A program made the translations under genes and the position numbers. A DNA stretch of 64,000 nt, taken from the NCBI GenBank assembly GCA_964019155.1, contig OZ025244.1, forward strand, positions 50,042,469 through 50,106,468. The letters are read 5' to 3'. The notes under the pieces are model-generated. The model was not told the origin of the DNA. It saw nothing but the letters and a program-made list of their open reading frames with translations, and did not search any database. Of the stretch, positions 47,508 through 58,896 are shown piece by piece; position 1 is the stretch's first letter; each line of letters begins with the position of its first letter. The DNA is from Osedax fenrisi. Its lineage: Eukaryota; Annelida; Polychaeta; Sabellida; Siboglinidae.

Positions 47508-50500
47508 GTGACACACACACACACATTTATTCACGAGTTTTTTAACAAAGGAATTATGACTATAGTTATATATGGAATCATAGGTTTATAGTTTACCTTA
47601 GGCTAGATATAGCAATAACGATCTAGGTCAAATACTATCTATATATTATGACACGTCTATATCTAGAGGTGGGAGTCTCAATTGCGAAAGCGCGCGCTCC
47701 GATATTGAATAAAGTATTAATCATAGATTTTTGGCGCCGGTTATGAACGTGTTCCATCAGAAAGTACTCGATAATAATTCGAATATGTTACGTACACATG
47801 AGATCGATATAGTTTTAGAATGTCCGTTTAATTTCAAGTAGAATCAATATATCATATATACATAATACTATAATATATAGATATGTTATATGTTATAGTA
47901 ACCGAACAATTAAATATTTGTTAATAAATTTGATTTTTTATTAAATTTAAATATTTACATTATGATATTATTCGATTATAATTCGAATATGTTACGTAAA
48001 CATGATTTCGATATAGTTTTAGAATGCCCGTTTAATTTCAAGTAGAATCAATATATTATATAAGTATAATAATATATTCCATAGATATGTTATCCGTTAT
48101 AGTAACCGAACAATTAAATATTTGTTAATAAATTTGATTTTTTATTAAATTTAAATATTTACATTATGATATTATTCGATTATAATTCGAATATGTTACG
48201 TAAACATGATTTCGATATAGTTTTAGAATGTCCGTTTAATTTCAAATAGAATAAATATATTATATATGTATAATAATATATTCCATAGATATGTTAAAAC
48301 AAATTGATACAAATATTTAATTGTTCGTTTAAATTTAATAAAAAATATAATTTATTAACAAATATAATTGTACAGTTACTATAACATATAACATATCTAT
48401 ATATTATAGTATTATGTATATATGATATATTGAGTCTACTTGAAATTAAACGGACATTCTAAAACTATATCGATCTCATGTGTACGTAACATATTCGAAT
48501 TATAATCGAATAATATCATATAGTAAATATTTAAATTTAATAAAAAATCAAATTTATTAACAAATATTTAATTGTTCGGTTACTTTAACGGATAACATAT
48601 CTATGGAATATATTATTATACATATATAATATATTGATTCTACTTGAAATTAAACGGGCATTCTAAAACTATATCGAAATCATGTTTACGTAACATATTC
48701 GAATTATAATCGAATAATTTCTAATATTAGTAAAAATTTAAATTTAATAAAAAATATAATTTATTAACAAATATAATTGTACAGTTACTATAACATATAA
48801 CATATCTATATATTATAGTATTATGTATATATGATTAATTGATTCTACTTGAAATTAAACGGACATTCTAAAACTATATCGATCTCATGTGTACGTAACA
48901 TATTCAAATTATTATTGAGTACTTTCTGATAGTAATAATTGTAATAATTTAATCAACAAAAAATGTATATATTTATATTATATATAGATACAGCCTATAT
49001 ATATATATATATATATATAATATATTATATATTATATATATTATATAATATATAATATATATTATATATATTATATATTATATAATATATATAATATATA
49101 ATATATTATATATATATATATAGGCTGTATCAATATATATATATAATAGTATACCCATGATATAAATACGTATATATAAATTTGCATATATGTGTGTGTA
49201 TCTATATTCTATTCATTAGATGTTACACGTTCAGAATATATTATCATATGCAGTAGAGCGTAACTAGTAAGATATTATAGAACGCCCACATTGCATTCTC
49301 GAAATAATCAGCTCATATACACCCGCCTCACGCGACTCACTCGCGATGCTCACGAGTGTTTACTAGTTACCGTGTGCCGCCCGACATGCTTCCCCCATTA
49401 TTATAAATAATTATAATAATTATAATAATACTATAACTATTCATAACTAATTTTGGAACGCTTGTAGATTACAAGTTGTAGTAAAAGTTTAACCACATGT
49501 AATAGTCACTATTATACTATACTAGTATTATAGTAATGGCGGGAAATGTATTAATTATATTAATAGGCTTTAATTTGATATTATATATTAAATATAAATT
49601 ATATATTAAATATAATTTATATAATTATTATAAATTATAATAATTATTAATTATAATTATAATAATTATAATAATTCTAATTTATAATAATTATATAATA
49701 GGCTTTAATTTGATATTATATATTAAATATAAATTATATATTAAATATAATTTATATAATTATTATAAATTATAATAATTATTAATTATAATTATAATAA
49801 TTATAATAATTCTAATTTATAATAATTATATAATTTATATTTAATATATAATTTATATTTAATATATAATATCAAATTAAAGCCTATAAATATGGATACA
49901 GGAGAAGCAGGCCGTCGATATATTTAAGATATATATTATAATAATATAATTATTATTATTAATATATTAGATATCAGGGTTGATTGGGTTTTTTCAAAAT
50001 TGAAATAGTATTTATTCTATTATATTATATACACTTATATACACTTATATTCATAATTCATTTTAAACTTAAATTTTATTAAATAAATAATTAATTAAGC
50101 TCATTGAAAAATGAAATATCCGCACATGCAACGCCCGCAATACTAAAACAACCAAATATATTAGTCATAATTCTAATGAATGGCGAAATGCAGCTCGGCC
50201 CAAAAATCCTTTAAGGGCGGGTGGTAGTGGGGGCGGGCGGGTGGTTTAGTCGTGTTTTTACTATTTTTACCATTTACTCTTTGTATTAATTATATCTATA
50301 TATAGGTCAGATCTCGTATCCTCGATGCGCATTCAAAAATTAAAACTTAACCCAACCTAACCACAACAGTGTAAATATACATTTATAGGTTAACTCGGGA
50401 AGTAATGCAGCTAAAAAAAACACCAACAATTAAAACTTAACCCAACTTAACCACAACCGTGACAATATACTTTTATAGGCTCACTCGAGAAGTAATGCAG

Positions 50501-51484
50501 CTAAAAAAACCACCAAAAATTAAAACTTAACCCAACCTAACCACAACCGTGACAATATACTTTTATAGGCTCACTCGAGAAGTAATGCAGCTAAAAAAAC
50601 CACCAACAATTAAAACTTAACCCAACCTAACCACAACAGTGAAAATATACTTTTATAGGTTAACTCGGGAAGTAATGCAGCTAATGTATATACATAGCTC
50701 ACGTATACACACCTCGTTGTTTGTATACACGCCTGCATACACATGCATATGTCTCTATACATATATATCTGTATCCCAACACGATACCACGTAGGTATTC
50801 TTACATCAGCATATAGCGTATGCCCATATATATACATATACGAATATCCCTACCAAGCTGGGTTTATTCCACACATTGTTATTGTCGACTAATTAACACA
50901 CGCGTCTCTGGAATGTGAGCGCACGCAATACCGCATTTTTAGTATTACGGGCGTTGCATGTGCGGATATTTCATTTTAATGTGCGGATATTTCATTTTAA
51001 TGTGCGGATTTTGTCCAGCTACCGTTTTTTTAATGAATATTATTTGCCTAAATATAAATTAAATATCATATATTATAATAATAATTATTATATTATATAC
51101 ATTTTAATTCACATTTAAACTTTAATTATTAGAGTATATTATTTGTATACTTATTAGTTTTTTTTAATATTAGTATTTTGCTTTTTTGTATAAATATAAA
51201 TTAAATAGACCTATTTTTAAAATAATTTTAAATAGCTCTATTATATTCTATTATATATTATTATTTTATTTGGTGGAATCTTTTATACCACCCAGGAACT
51301 TAGATGAATTTTTACTTATAACCATATGGCTCTAATATCCCTTTGAAGTAGAATGTTAAGGTGAGAGCCGATTATTTATTTATACACCATTATATAAGAT
51401 CTTTTTTAAATAATATGTTAATACCTATTTTAATGGTTCGAACGTAGCTTAAATATATATATCTTTACGAAACACACGTCCTAC

Positions 51485-51532
<48 letters not shown>

Positions 51533-53901
51533 ATTACATTGTATAATTTATTATTATATATTATTATAATACCAAATTTATTGAGTTTAAATGTACCTAA
51601 TGGATTTCACATGGAAATAATTGGTTACATAATATCAGTTTCCCATATAGGTACAATTATGTTGTATATATTTCATTTTTTTTACAAATAATGATGGTGC
51701 ATAAAAAGATTATAATTTTCTTAGAATTTTATTTTAATTAAACATTAAAATATATTTATTTACTATATAATATATAATATATAGAATATATCAAGTGATA
51801 AATAAAATTCTAAGAAAATTACACATTTTTTATACATAAATATTTATATGTATAATAAAATGTATACAATATAAATATATATATAAATTATGTGTCACTT
51901 TAATTGATTAAATGTAATTAAACACCTTTTTTTAATATTGATTTTTTTGAATTTTATAATTATTATAATAAAATTATTATATATTTTCATTTATGAAATA
52001 ACCAAAAAATCATGAAAAAACATTGAACAAACCAAAAAACCTATAAAAACTAGGACAAAACCAAAAAACCTGGAGGCAAACAATTTTGTTTTGCCAACTA
52101 TGCCTATATGATATAGGCTATATCATAGAATTATCTGAAAGCAAGTCGTCGTTTGTTATTATATGAATGAGTTCAAGGTGGCCGCTACTTGTATATACAC
52201 TACTGCATATTATACGCATTATAAGATATTTTATAGTAACACAATATTTTATATGCTCATTTGGGATATAATGCAGCTAAAAAAAACATCAAAATTAAAC
52301 CAACCAAAGAAATCACACAATCCCAAAATAAAAATTGAATTCTTATATTCTAATAATAATAATCGGCGTCCTGCTTTCAGATTCACGATATCATATAGTA
52401 TGTTACATATACTATATGATATAATATTATATAATTATTTATATAATTATATAACTATATGATATAGTATATTATATAATTATTAAATGTATTTATTAAA
52501 TTAATAATATTATTAAACTAATACATATACTATATGATATAGTATAATACTATATGTATTGATTAATAATATTATTAAATTAATAATGTATAATGAATAA
52601 TATTAATATAATAAATACATAAATGTTAAATTTAATAATTATTATAATTAAGGATATACTAATAGATAATAGGTAATATGGTATTACCAATAACGTATTA
52701 GTAATTCCCGATCTTTTTTCGGATCTACGTATCTTTTACGGATATATTACGGATTATAATAATTATTAATATAATATTTATATCGTAATGGATATTATAA
52801 ATATTATAAACATCATAATAATTATCTATTAATATATACCAATTAATATGTATCAACATCGAACAATAATGGGTATACTAAGCACAATATATTATAGGAT
52901 CACGTCGGGATATAATGTAGCTAACAAAACGGAAGAATAAAACCAAACCAAATTGATCAAACAACGCTAAAATATCAATCCGCAAATATATATTTAATAA
53001 AGTTTCGTGTATATATTGTATTGAAGCCAACACCTGTATAAATATATATATATGAATATAATAATAATAATAATAATAATAATGACGATATGTACCAACC
53101 CGGTGAGACGCAGAACCAAGTGTATTTATCTCACCGTGAATCTATACGAAACGAATGACATACAATAACAAATATAAAATACAAATGAATAATAAATATG
53201 TTAATTATAAAAGCGTCAAGGCTTATGTATATTTATTTAGTATCGAAGTGCCCAACATGTAGCTATCGGCTGCTTTATATAGCAACGTGTCTAGCACGCG
53301 AGGCAGTCATGCATAACGATCATGCAGGAATTCGCGGGCATATGCTAGGGGCGTGTACGATGTACGTAGCTCCTTATATGGCGAGTGATAGTAATATTCG
53401 TATATACACGTATAGTAATAATAAGACAATATATATATATAACAAAATATATAAACGATAATAAATTTTAATACAAAATAGAAATCTACACATGGCTATG
53501 CAATCAACTGAGCATAAAACAATTTATGTATGCAATTATGTTCGAAATAATTTAATTATGTATACCAATTGACTTGTATTTCAATAAATATAAGATACGT
53601 AAAATATCTATTATAATATACATATTATATTAATGTATTAATATATTATATATTACTCTATTATGATAATTAATTTATTATAAATACCAATTAACCTGTA
53701 ACTTAATAAATATAAGATCAGTAACATTAGTTAAATAATATACATCATCCCAATGATTATGATATAATTTTAATATATATTATATTATATTATATTATAA
53801 TATATATTATATATATATTTCGTAATTAATCGTATATTAATAAAACATTGTCTTCGGCACATGTAACCAGTTATATGATTTCCTGTGTATCCACGATGTA
53901 C

Positions 53902-53943
<42 letters not shown>

Positions 53944-54749
53944 AAATTAATAAATTATCATTATTATTATATATAAAAAGATATTCATTAGTCGTTGTCG
54001 ATAATACCACGTTCGCTTTTACACGTTATCTATCTTAAACATGAGCGTATTAATATCGCAAGTGTACGATGTACACTCATGGCATCCTACCACCTCAGCA
54101 AGTTGTAGCAAGTTGTCACCATCCAAACACACGTGTTACCATTATTTATTTATTTATTTATTTGTTTAAAGACTTCATAAATGAAAATCATTTTTCGACG
54201 TCATAACAATTAGTTAAGAGTTTACATAAATAAAATAAATAGAAAATATAGAAAATAATAATATGTACCACATTAATCGTGCAGAAACCACACACATATA
54301 TCCGGATATATATATAAGAGACTATTATAGCCACCACGATCATGTGATCATAGTAATATGATCGCAGAGAATACAGAAATACGTCCTTTCTAGATATATA
54401 TACGATATATTAAACTATTAATTCACGTTTAAATATAATTGCGTAATAGTAATTGTTGTATTATTATTGAAAAAAAATATTTGATCAACGTAATTATTTA
54501 TTTATTAAATTGATATTATATACTTATATTTCTTAATTCTAGTTAGTATATCTATTTTAGTAAATATTAAATATAATGTATCGGAAACCGTACTTTGTCG
54601 CTGTTATATATACTATAACTGCATTATCAATAGTACAACTTCATACCCGATACTCATATACAATGCTTATTTAACTATTTTTCTTATGCATTTATTTAGT
54701 TATTAAATTTTGTATGAATCTACCTTTTCTAAAAACTTAATATTAAATC

Positions 54750-54799
<50 letters not shown>

Positions 54800-57336
54800 A
54801 ACTTAATTAATTAAATATAAATATATTATTCATGAATAGTAACTATCGTAATGCTGTTAATATAATACATTCATATTTAATATAGTATACCTCCACATCT
54901 GACTTTATAGTTTTTGAAACATTTCACTGATGATATATGATTCTTGTAAATATAAAATTAATGAATTTTCTAAATATTTATTTATATATTATGTTGATTA
55001 ATCAGCATCATTATTATTTAATATTTCTGATATTAATTTATTCGTATGATTTTTCTGTATTTAATCGTTTAATAAACTTATATTTTGTAATAATTAATCC
55101 GTATAATATGTCTGTATTAAACGATTAAATATAGACAATTTATAAGGATACATTAATATTAGAAATATTAAATAACCATAATGATTAATATAGGTGAATT
55201 TTTATAATCTCTTATTTAAGTATATTCTTAAATTCTTAAATATACTTATTATTCATTAATTTATTAAATATCACTGTATGTTGGCTTATTTCTACAAGCA
55301 CGTATCCACTATCCTTTGCTTAACTATACAACTAGTATATTATAATCATTGTGTGTAAAAAAAACCTCTACCAGTATTTCCGAAAATAATGTCCGGAAAT
55401 ATTTGCTAGAAAATCACTTTCTAGCAAGTTGTAGTGGGATACCCCCTTTAATGGTGGTCAATATTAGTTTCAATATGATATTGAAATAAAAATATATCAA
55501 TCACGTATAATGTATATACGCTTAATTGTTTATTTATTTATATAAACTTTTGTTTAAATTTAATATAACATTTTAAATAAATCAACATACACATACACAC
55601 TAAATTACGCTATCGCTGTACACGTGATATTGGCGCCGCTGGAATATAGGCGTACGTTACACAGCCCCCCACACACGCCCCCACACTCACGCCCCCACAG
55701 TTACAGTCAGAACGTCACGTTCAAGGACCTCGGCGATAAAGTGATATTCATAAACCCGGCGATCGTGCAACTTATTAAGCTATCTTCGGGTGTGTGGTAT
55801 TAAACGTTCTTCTCTCTCGTTGTTTTCATTGTTATTAGCATCGTTATCAGTGTGTTTTGTTTGTTTTAAATTTTAAAATCTGTTATTATTTGTCCGTGTT
55901 TTGTAGAATACGTTTTTGTGATTTGTTATTTTTATTTGGTGGAGTCCTTTCATTCCCATCCCAGGAACTTGGATGAAGTTTTCACTTATAACCTTATATG
56001 GTTCTAATGTCCCTTCGAAGCCGCTCTAATGTTAAGGCATCCATAGTTTTAACGAGAGCCGATCATTTATTTATACACAATTATATAAGATCACTTCTAA
56101 ATAATATTTTATGACCCATTTTATAAAATTAATTAATGGTCCGGATGAGGCTCGAACCCGTGTCCTACTGCTTGTGTGCCTGACGCCTTAACCACTGAGC
56201 CACACAGCCAGTTAACATGTATTCATGTCGTAGTGTTAAACCCATCCGTTTGTAGATGTGTTAAGAGTCTTAACTTAATACCCATACATTTGTAGTATTT
56301 GTATAAATTTTAACATGTTTCATTTATTGCAGTGTTAACCCTCGTATGTTTTCCCGCAGTGTGTACAATGTACAATGTACATGTATGTAATGCTACGTTT
56401 GTTTCACCATCTTCTCCTGTTTTCCATGCAATCGCTTAACGCCTATTATGTAACATCGGGGCGTGTCCTGTAATGTGAAGTAACCCCTCTCCTCCCTCAT
56501 CATTAATAACACCCCCCTACGTTCCTACAGACGATCTCATTCCCACGCTCATCGATTCGCTGAACATCAAAGAACATCAACACCTACTGATGCCACTGAA
56601 CAACAACGATTATAACATGGCGGGCGGCACGCACTGGTTCACACCTATAGTTCATCGTCATGTCATCATCATATATATATATCTATTATATAACGAGTTT
56701 AAAGTATTAAACTAGATTACAATATTAAAGTGATAGTCTAAAATAGTAAACAGTTTTTAAATAAAACACCATTACCATTACCTTAACTAAATAATGATAA
56801 GCGATACTTTATAACTAACTATATGATGAGTCATTGATGACTATATATATACCTTCTCTGTAGCTACATTATGGAATAACCTTCCTTGTAATATTATGAT
56901 AATTCCTAATAATAAAATATTTATAATCACGTTGACAAAATATTGATTATTAAACACCATGTGAACATATATCACTGTGTTCTAAATTAATATCGTAATA
57001 TTTTATTTATTTATTTTTATTTTATAATTATAACTGTAATTACTAACTTTATTTATCTTACATCACGTTAGAGTGTATTTTAAATACGCATTTCTGTGAT
57101 TAAATAAATCAATAAGATCATCACCATCATCATCATAATCATCACCACCACCACCACCACCGTCACACATCACAGGAGCCTGCTGTACTACGACCCCACC
57201 AACTGTATCCTGGTGCACTTCGACTCCATGCGTAACGAGAACCGCCGTGTAGCGCTAGCGGTGTTCCACAAGATACAGGAACATCTCGCTGAGGACACCA
57301 GACTCGTCGAGTTCGACGCCCTTCAGCAGCACAACT
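46782..57336 (+). CDS. SENP8: NEDD8-specific protease SENP8/DEN1, exons 1-4 (3' end outside window)
   Basis: Four exons (46782-46891, 55701-55789, 56531-56636, 57176-57336) join with matching phases (2, 1, 2, 1) and GT-AG introns into 155 residues. They follow the SENP8 family order: a LSYNDCLLRSSDIELL start, KWLNDNIISFVFE, VIFINPAIVQLIK, AGGTHW with the catalytic His at 101, and VHFDSM with the catalytic Asp at 118. The last visible exon stops just before the expected catalytic Cys block (QQNSYDCG in relatives). That exon and the stop are not recognisable in the window, so about 50-60 residues are missing. The product would mature NEDD8 and remove it from cullins and other targets. The ATG at 46782 fits the family start; an in-frame ATG at 46722 would only add a hydrophobic AT-coded leader. 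Intron 1 is 8.8 kb and full of repeats; the others are under 0.8 kb. Confidence 0.9.
47317..47755. mobile_element. Nested MITE with CATAACCGGCGCCAAAAAT ends and a 9-bp target duplication
   Basis: The left arm has TTCATAACCGGCGCCAAAAA and the right arm its inverse; the inverted similarity extends about 80 bases. ATCAGAAAG occurs immediately before (47308-47316) and after (47756-47764). The opposite arm of the enclosing foldback element (about 48905-48940) contains the same stretch uninterrupted (inverse of ACTATCAGAAAGTACTCA), so the empty site is visible. The 9-bp duplication suits Mutator-like elements. An (AC)n tract fills the middle. Confidence 0.88.
47430..47525. repeat. (AC)n microsatellite
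   Basis: About 45 AC dinucleotides, interrupted by GTGTGAC at about 47505-47511. The two opposed Cys/Val- and Thr/His-repeat frames here are artefacts. Confidence 0.97.
49560..49890. repeat. Direct plus inverted repeat, TAGGCTTTAATTTGATATT
   Basis: The block TAGGCTTTAATTTGATATT followed by AT-rich sequence occurs at 49562 and 49697 and ends with the inverse (AATATCAAATTAAAGCCTA) at 49868-49888. Confidence 0.8.
50108..50979. mobile_element. Inverted-repeat element with ATATCCGCACATGCAACG ends and internal tandem repeats
   Basis: The left end, GAAATATCCGCACATGCAACG continuing to AATACTAAAA (50112-50149), is mirrored at 50938-50979 (AGTATTACGGGCGTTGCATG then TGCGGATATTTC), about 38 bp with two differences. 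A partial extra copy of the right terminus follows at 50979-51010. The interior carries the 97-bp tandem repeat at 50335-50690. Non-coding; probably a non-autonomous DNA transposon. Confidence 0.78.
50335..50690. repeat. 97-bp tandem repeat, four copies
   Basis: Each unit reads ATTAAAACTTAACCCAACCTAACC, then GTGACAATATACTTTTATAGG and AAGTAATGCAGCTAAAAAAA. Related single units occur at about 52262 and 52905 (ATAATG(C/T)AGCTAA). Confidence 0.88.
51262..51446 (-). mobile_element. tRNA-derived SINE, family 1, truncated
   Basis: Carries the 3' body (GGTGGAATC, CCAGGAACTTAGATGAA, GAGAGCCGATTATTTATTTA) and a remnant of box B (GGTTCGAAC) but has lost the 5' half of the tRNA-like head. Located in SENP8 intron 1. 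Confidence 0.75.
51488..51530. repeat. (TA)n microsatellite
   Basis: Uninterrupted TA repeat. Similar tracts lie at 53917-53940 and 54752-54796. Confidence 0.95.
51540..54140. other. Intronic AT-rich DNA of SENP8
   Basis: No exon supported. GGTTTTTTGGTTT-like motifs (inverse) at 51990-52080 recall the hAT-like MITE at 57360. Palindromic ATATACTATATGATATAGT segments lie at 52385-52560. A slightly GC-richer 87-codon frame at 53198-53461 has one CPTC and no other motif; I treat it as non-coding. Confidence 0.5.
54145..54250 (-). mobile_element. 3' tail of an L2/CR1-type LINE
   Basis: On the minus strand, GACGTCGAAAAATG...GAAGTCTTTAAACAAATAAATAAATA parallels the 3' end of the elements at 12140 and 31925 (GACGCTTGAT... 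AAAGAGTCTTTAAAA plus a tail). Only the tail is present. Confidence 0.45.
55365..55450. repeat. Dispersed short element, CCGGAAATA/GTAGTGGGATACCCC
   Basis: CAGTATTTCCG, ATGTCCGGAAATA and GTAGTGGGATACCCC match, in inverted order, the block at about 45695-45765 (GGGGTATCCCACTAC, CCGGACATTATTTCCGG). It seems to be a small foldback repeat family. Confidence 0.6.
55701..55789 (+). CDS. SENP8: SENP8 exon 2
   Basis: Acceptor CCCCCACAG at 55692-55700; donor GGGTGT with GT at 55790-55791. Entered in phase 2, it codes DYSQNVTFKDLGDKVIFIN and PAIVQLIKLSS. The length between the FVF of exon 1 and this block equals that of human SENP8, which supports this acceptor over the AG pairs 6 and 10 bases further in. 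Codons are GC-rich. Confidence 0.88.
55924..56215 (-). mobile_element. tRNA-derived SINE, family 1, full-length copy in SENP8 intron 2
   Basis: Head with box A (GGCTCAGTGGTTAAGGCG) and box B (GGGTTCGAGCC) near 56205-56145; body and tail as in the 26318 copy. It fills about 40% of intron 2. Confidence 0.85.
56531..56636 (+). CDS. SENP8: SENP8 exon 3 (catalytic His)
   Basis: Acceptor GTTCCTACAG; donor GTTCAC at 56637. Codes DDLIPTLIDSL to NMAGGTHW; the Trp codon is split over the intron. The His of GGTHW is the catalytic His of the C48 fold. Confidence 0.9.
56835..57115 (+). mobile_element. L2/CR1-type LINE 3' end in SENP8 intron 3
   Basis: A frame at about 56855-56910 reads VATLWNNLPCNI, the conserved LINE C-terminal 'A..LWN.LP..I' block. 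It is followed by a 3' untranslated stretch ending GTGATTAAATAAATCAATAA near 57113. Confidence 0.55.
57176..57336 (+). CDS. SENP8: SENP8 exon 4 (catalytic Asp)
   Basis: Acceptor CACATCACAG; donor GTTAGT at 57337. Codes SLLYYDPTNCILVHFDSM (catalytic Asp118), then a helix-rich part ending ALQQHN plus one base. The leftover T would start the Ser/Cys codon before the YDCG block of the next exon. Confidence 0.9.
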
Positions 57337-57359
57337 GTTAGTAGAGGTCGCGTAGTGGT

Positions 57360-57826
57360 CAGGGTTGTTCGGTTTTTAGATGGTTTTTTTGGTTTTTGTA
57401 TATAAAATTATTGATATATATATTAATTTTAATATTATATCATTTAAAATTAGTATAAATATTAATAATAATAGTATATATTATGTATATTATGTAAATT
57501 ATATCTTATAATTATATAATGCAGTATAATTATATAAAAAAAAGCAAAAAAAAAACAACAAACCTATCAATATTATTAATAAACAAGCCTGGCCGAAAGA
57601 AAAATATAATTTGGATAGAATTTACTGAATCCTTGTATAAATTATACTATAATACTTTTTAATATAATATACACGAAATATCTAATAATAATCATATATC
57701 TATAGAAGTTTTTATTACAAATAACATTCAATATAACAATTTATTAATAACAATTATTTAATAAATAAAAAACCAATATTCTTCACACAAAAAACCAAAT
57801 AAACCGTAAAAAAACCAACAACCCTG
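57360..57826. mobile_element. hAT-like MITE with CAGGGTTGTT ends and 8-bp target duplication
   Basis: Ends CAGGGTTGTTCGGTTTTT and, inverted, AAAAAACCAACAACCCTG. GTAGTGGT stands on both sides (57352-57359 and 57827-57834). CAGGG-type termini with an 8-bp duplication are hallmarks of hAT elements. The interior has no transposase. A diverged copy in opposite orientation is at 60195-60612. It lies 23 bases past the SENP8 exon 4 donor. The 81-codon minus-strand frame at 57754-57999 is a chance frame across its edge. Confidence 0.88.
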
Positions 57827-57834
57827 GTAGTGGT

Positions 57835-58189
57835 ACTGCTAGTCAAGGTCGCGTAGAGGTCAGTGAGTGCGTAACAATACGTCATCGGTGTGCCTAGATA
57901 TTGTTTCAAGTGATTCGTTATATCACCTAACATATCATTTAGGTAAACAGTATCCAGTGCATTATATTCTAGTATGGTAGCGCCTTCATGTAACAACACG
58001 ACATCTCACGCTCGTATGTCATTGGTTGTTTATATATGCATTCACTAATAGGCACGCGTAGATGTATTGTTATGTATTGTAATCAGTGTTGGTGACATCT
58101 AGGTGGTATCGCATTAGACGTGACATGTGTTCAGTACACTTCTATTTTAAATACACCTATTTCATTATTAGCTATTTCACTGTATTTAA
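57835..58189. other. Non-coding flank
   Basis: Slightly less AT-rich. AAGGTCGCGTAGAGGTCAG at 57845-57863 repeats the sequence before the MITE (AGGTCGCGTAGTGGTCAG at 57344-57361), so part of the intron is duplicated. No exon found. Confidence 0.45.
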
Positions 58190-58235
58190 TATATTACCTT
58201 ACCTTACCATGTCGAGCTTGCTCTGCAGTAATATA
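58190..58235 (-). mobile_element. RTE LINE 3' tail fragment
   Basis: The inverse reads TGCAGAGCAAGCTCGACATGGTAAGGTAAGG, matching the end of the 9570-10250 element (GAGAAAGCTCGACCTGGTAAGGTAAGG). Only the last 45 or so bases are present. Confidence 0.65.
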
Positions 58236-58838
58236 TTAGTTATATATAGTTAATATATATATATATATATATATATTTAATATATATTAAATACATATAT
58301 ATATATATATATGTATATATATAAATTCATATAGTTAAATCGAGTAAACTTATCCGAACTAATATCTAATATATGTAATAAATAAGTTTTATTGAATATA
58401 CATAAACTTTCAAAATTATATTTATTATATAATCTTCCGTTTTTCTTTTATTGAAACGATTAAAACATATACATAATTAAATAATAAAACATAATGTCAT
58501 TGATTGGTTATTTATTTTAATCATTCATTGTTTTTCCATTCTTCTTAGAATATTTATTGTCCATTCATTAAAAACTTCTATACATCATGTTCTAATAACT
58601 CTATGAAAAATGTATAGTTTTAACATGTATTGCATATACACATGTGGTATTATAAGTATTTAGGTAAATATTACGATTTTCATGTACACAGTATTATAAT
58701 AAAACAAATATATATATAAGGTACATAAGGTATTATCAAAGATACACTATAGATTATAATTGAGTACTATCAGCTTTTATACACGGAAGAGTGATATTGT
58801 TAATGATTCACTACGGTATGCATGTATGGATATACATA

Positions 58839-58896
<58 letters not shown>

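Larger units (their letters stand above)
47112..49388. mobile_element. 2.3-kb foldback element in SENP8 intron 1
   Basis: 28-bp perfect terminal inverted repeats: left 47112-47139 (starts CATGTCGGGCGGCACACG), right 49361-49388. Inside, a second pair of inverted blocks (47241-47316 and 48923-49001, TAGGCTGTATC... to ACTATCAGAAAG) flanks three direct copies of an ATATGTTACGTA...TTTAGAATG(T/C)CCG unit (about 47780-48290) and two or three inverted copies of it (about 48420-48910). It has no coding capacity. A separate element is inserted at 47317-47755. Flanking target duplications are unclear in the AT-rich context. Confidence 0.78.

Noticed and set aside
47352..47591. Cys/Val-repeat and Thr/His-repeat ORFs
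   Set aside because: Both come from the (AC)n microsatellite.
50335..50690. Telomere-like CCTAACC repeats
   Set aside because: AACCCAACCTAACC occurs once per 97-bp unit inside a transposon, not as a short tandem telomeric array.
53198..53461. 87-codon ORF in SENP8 intron 1
   Set aside because: Slightly GC-richer but only one CxxC and no family resemblance; not enough to call a gene.
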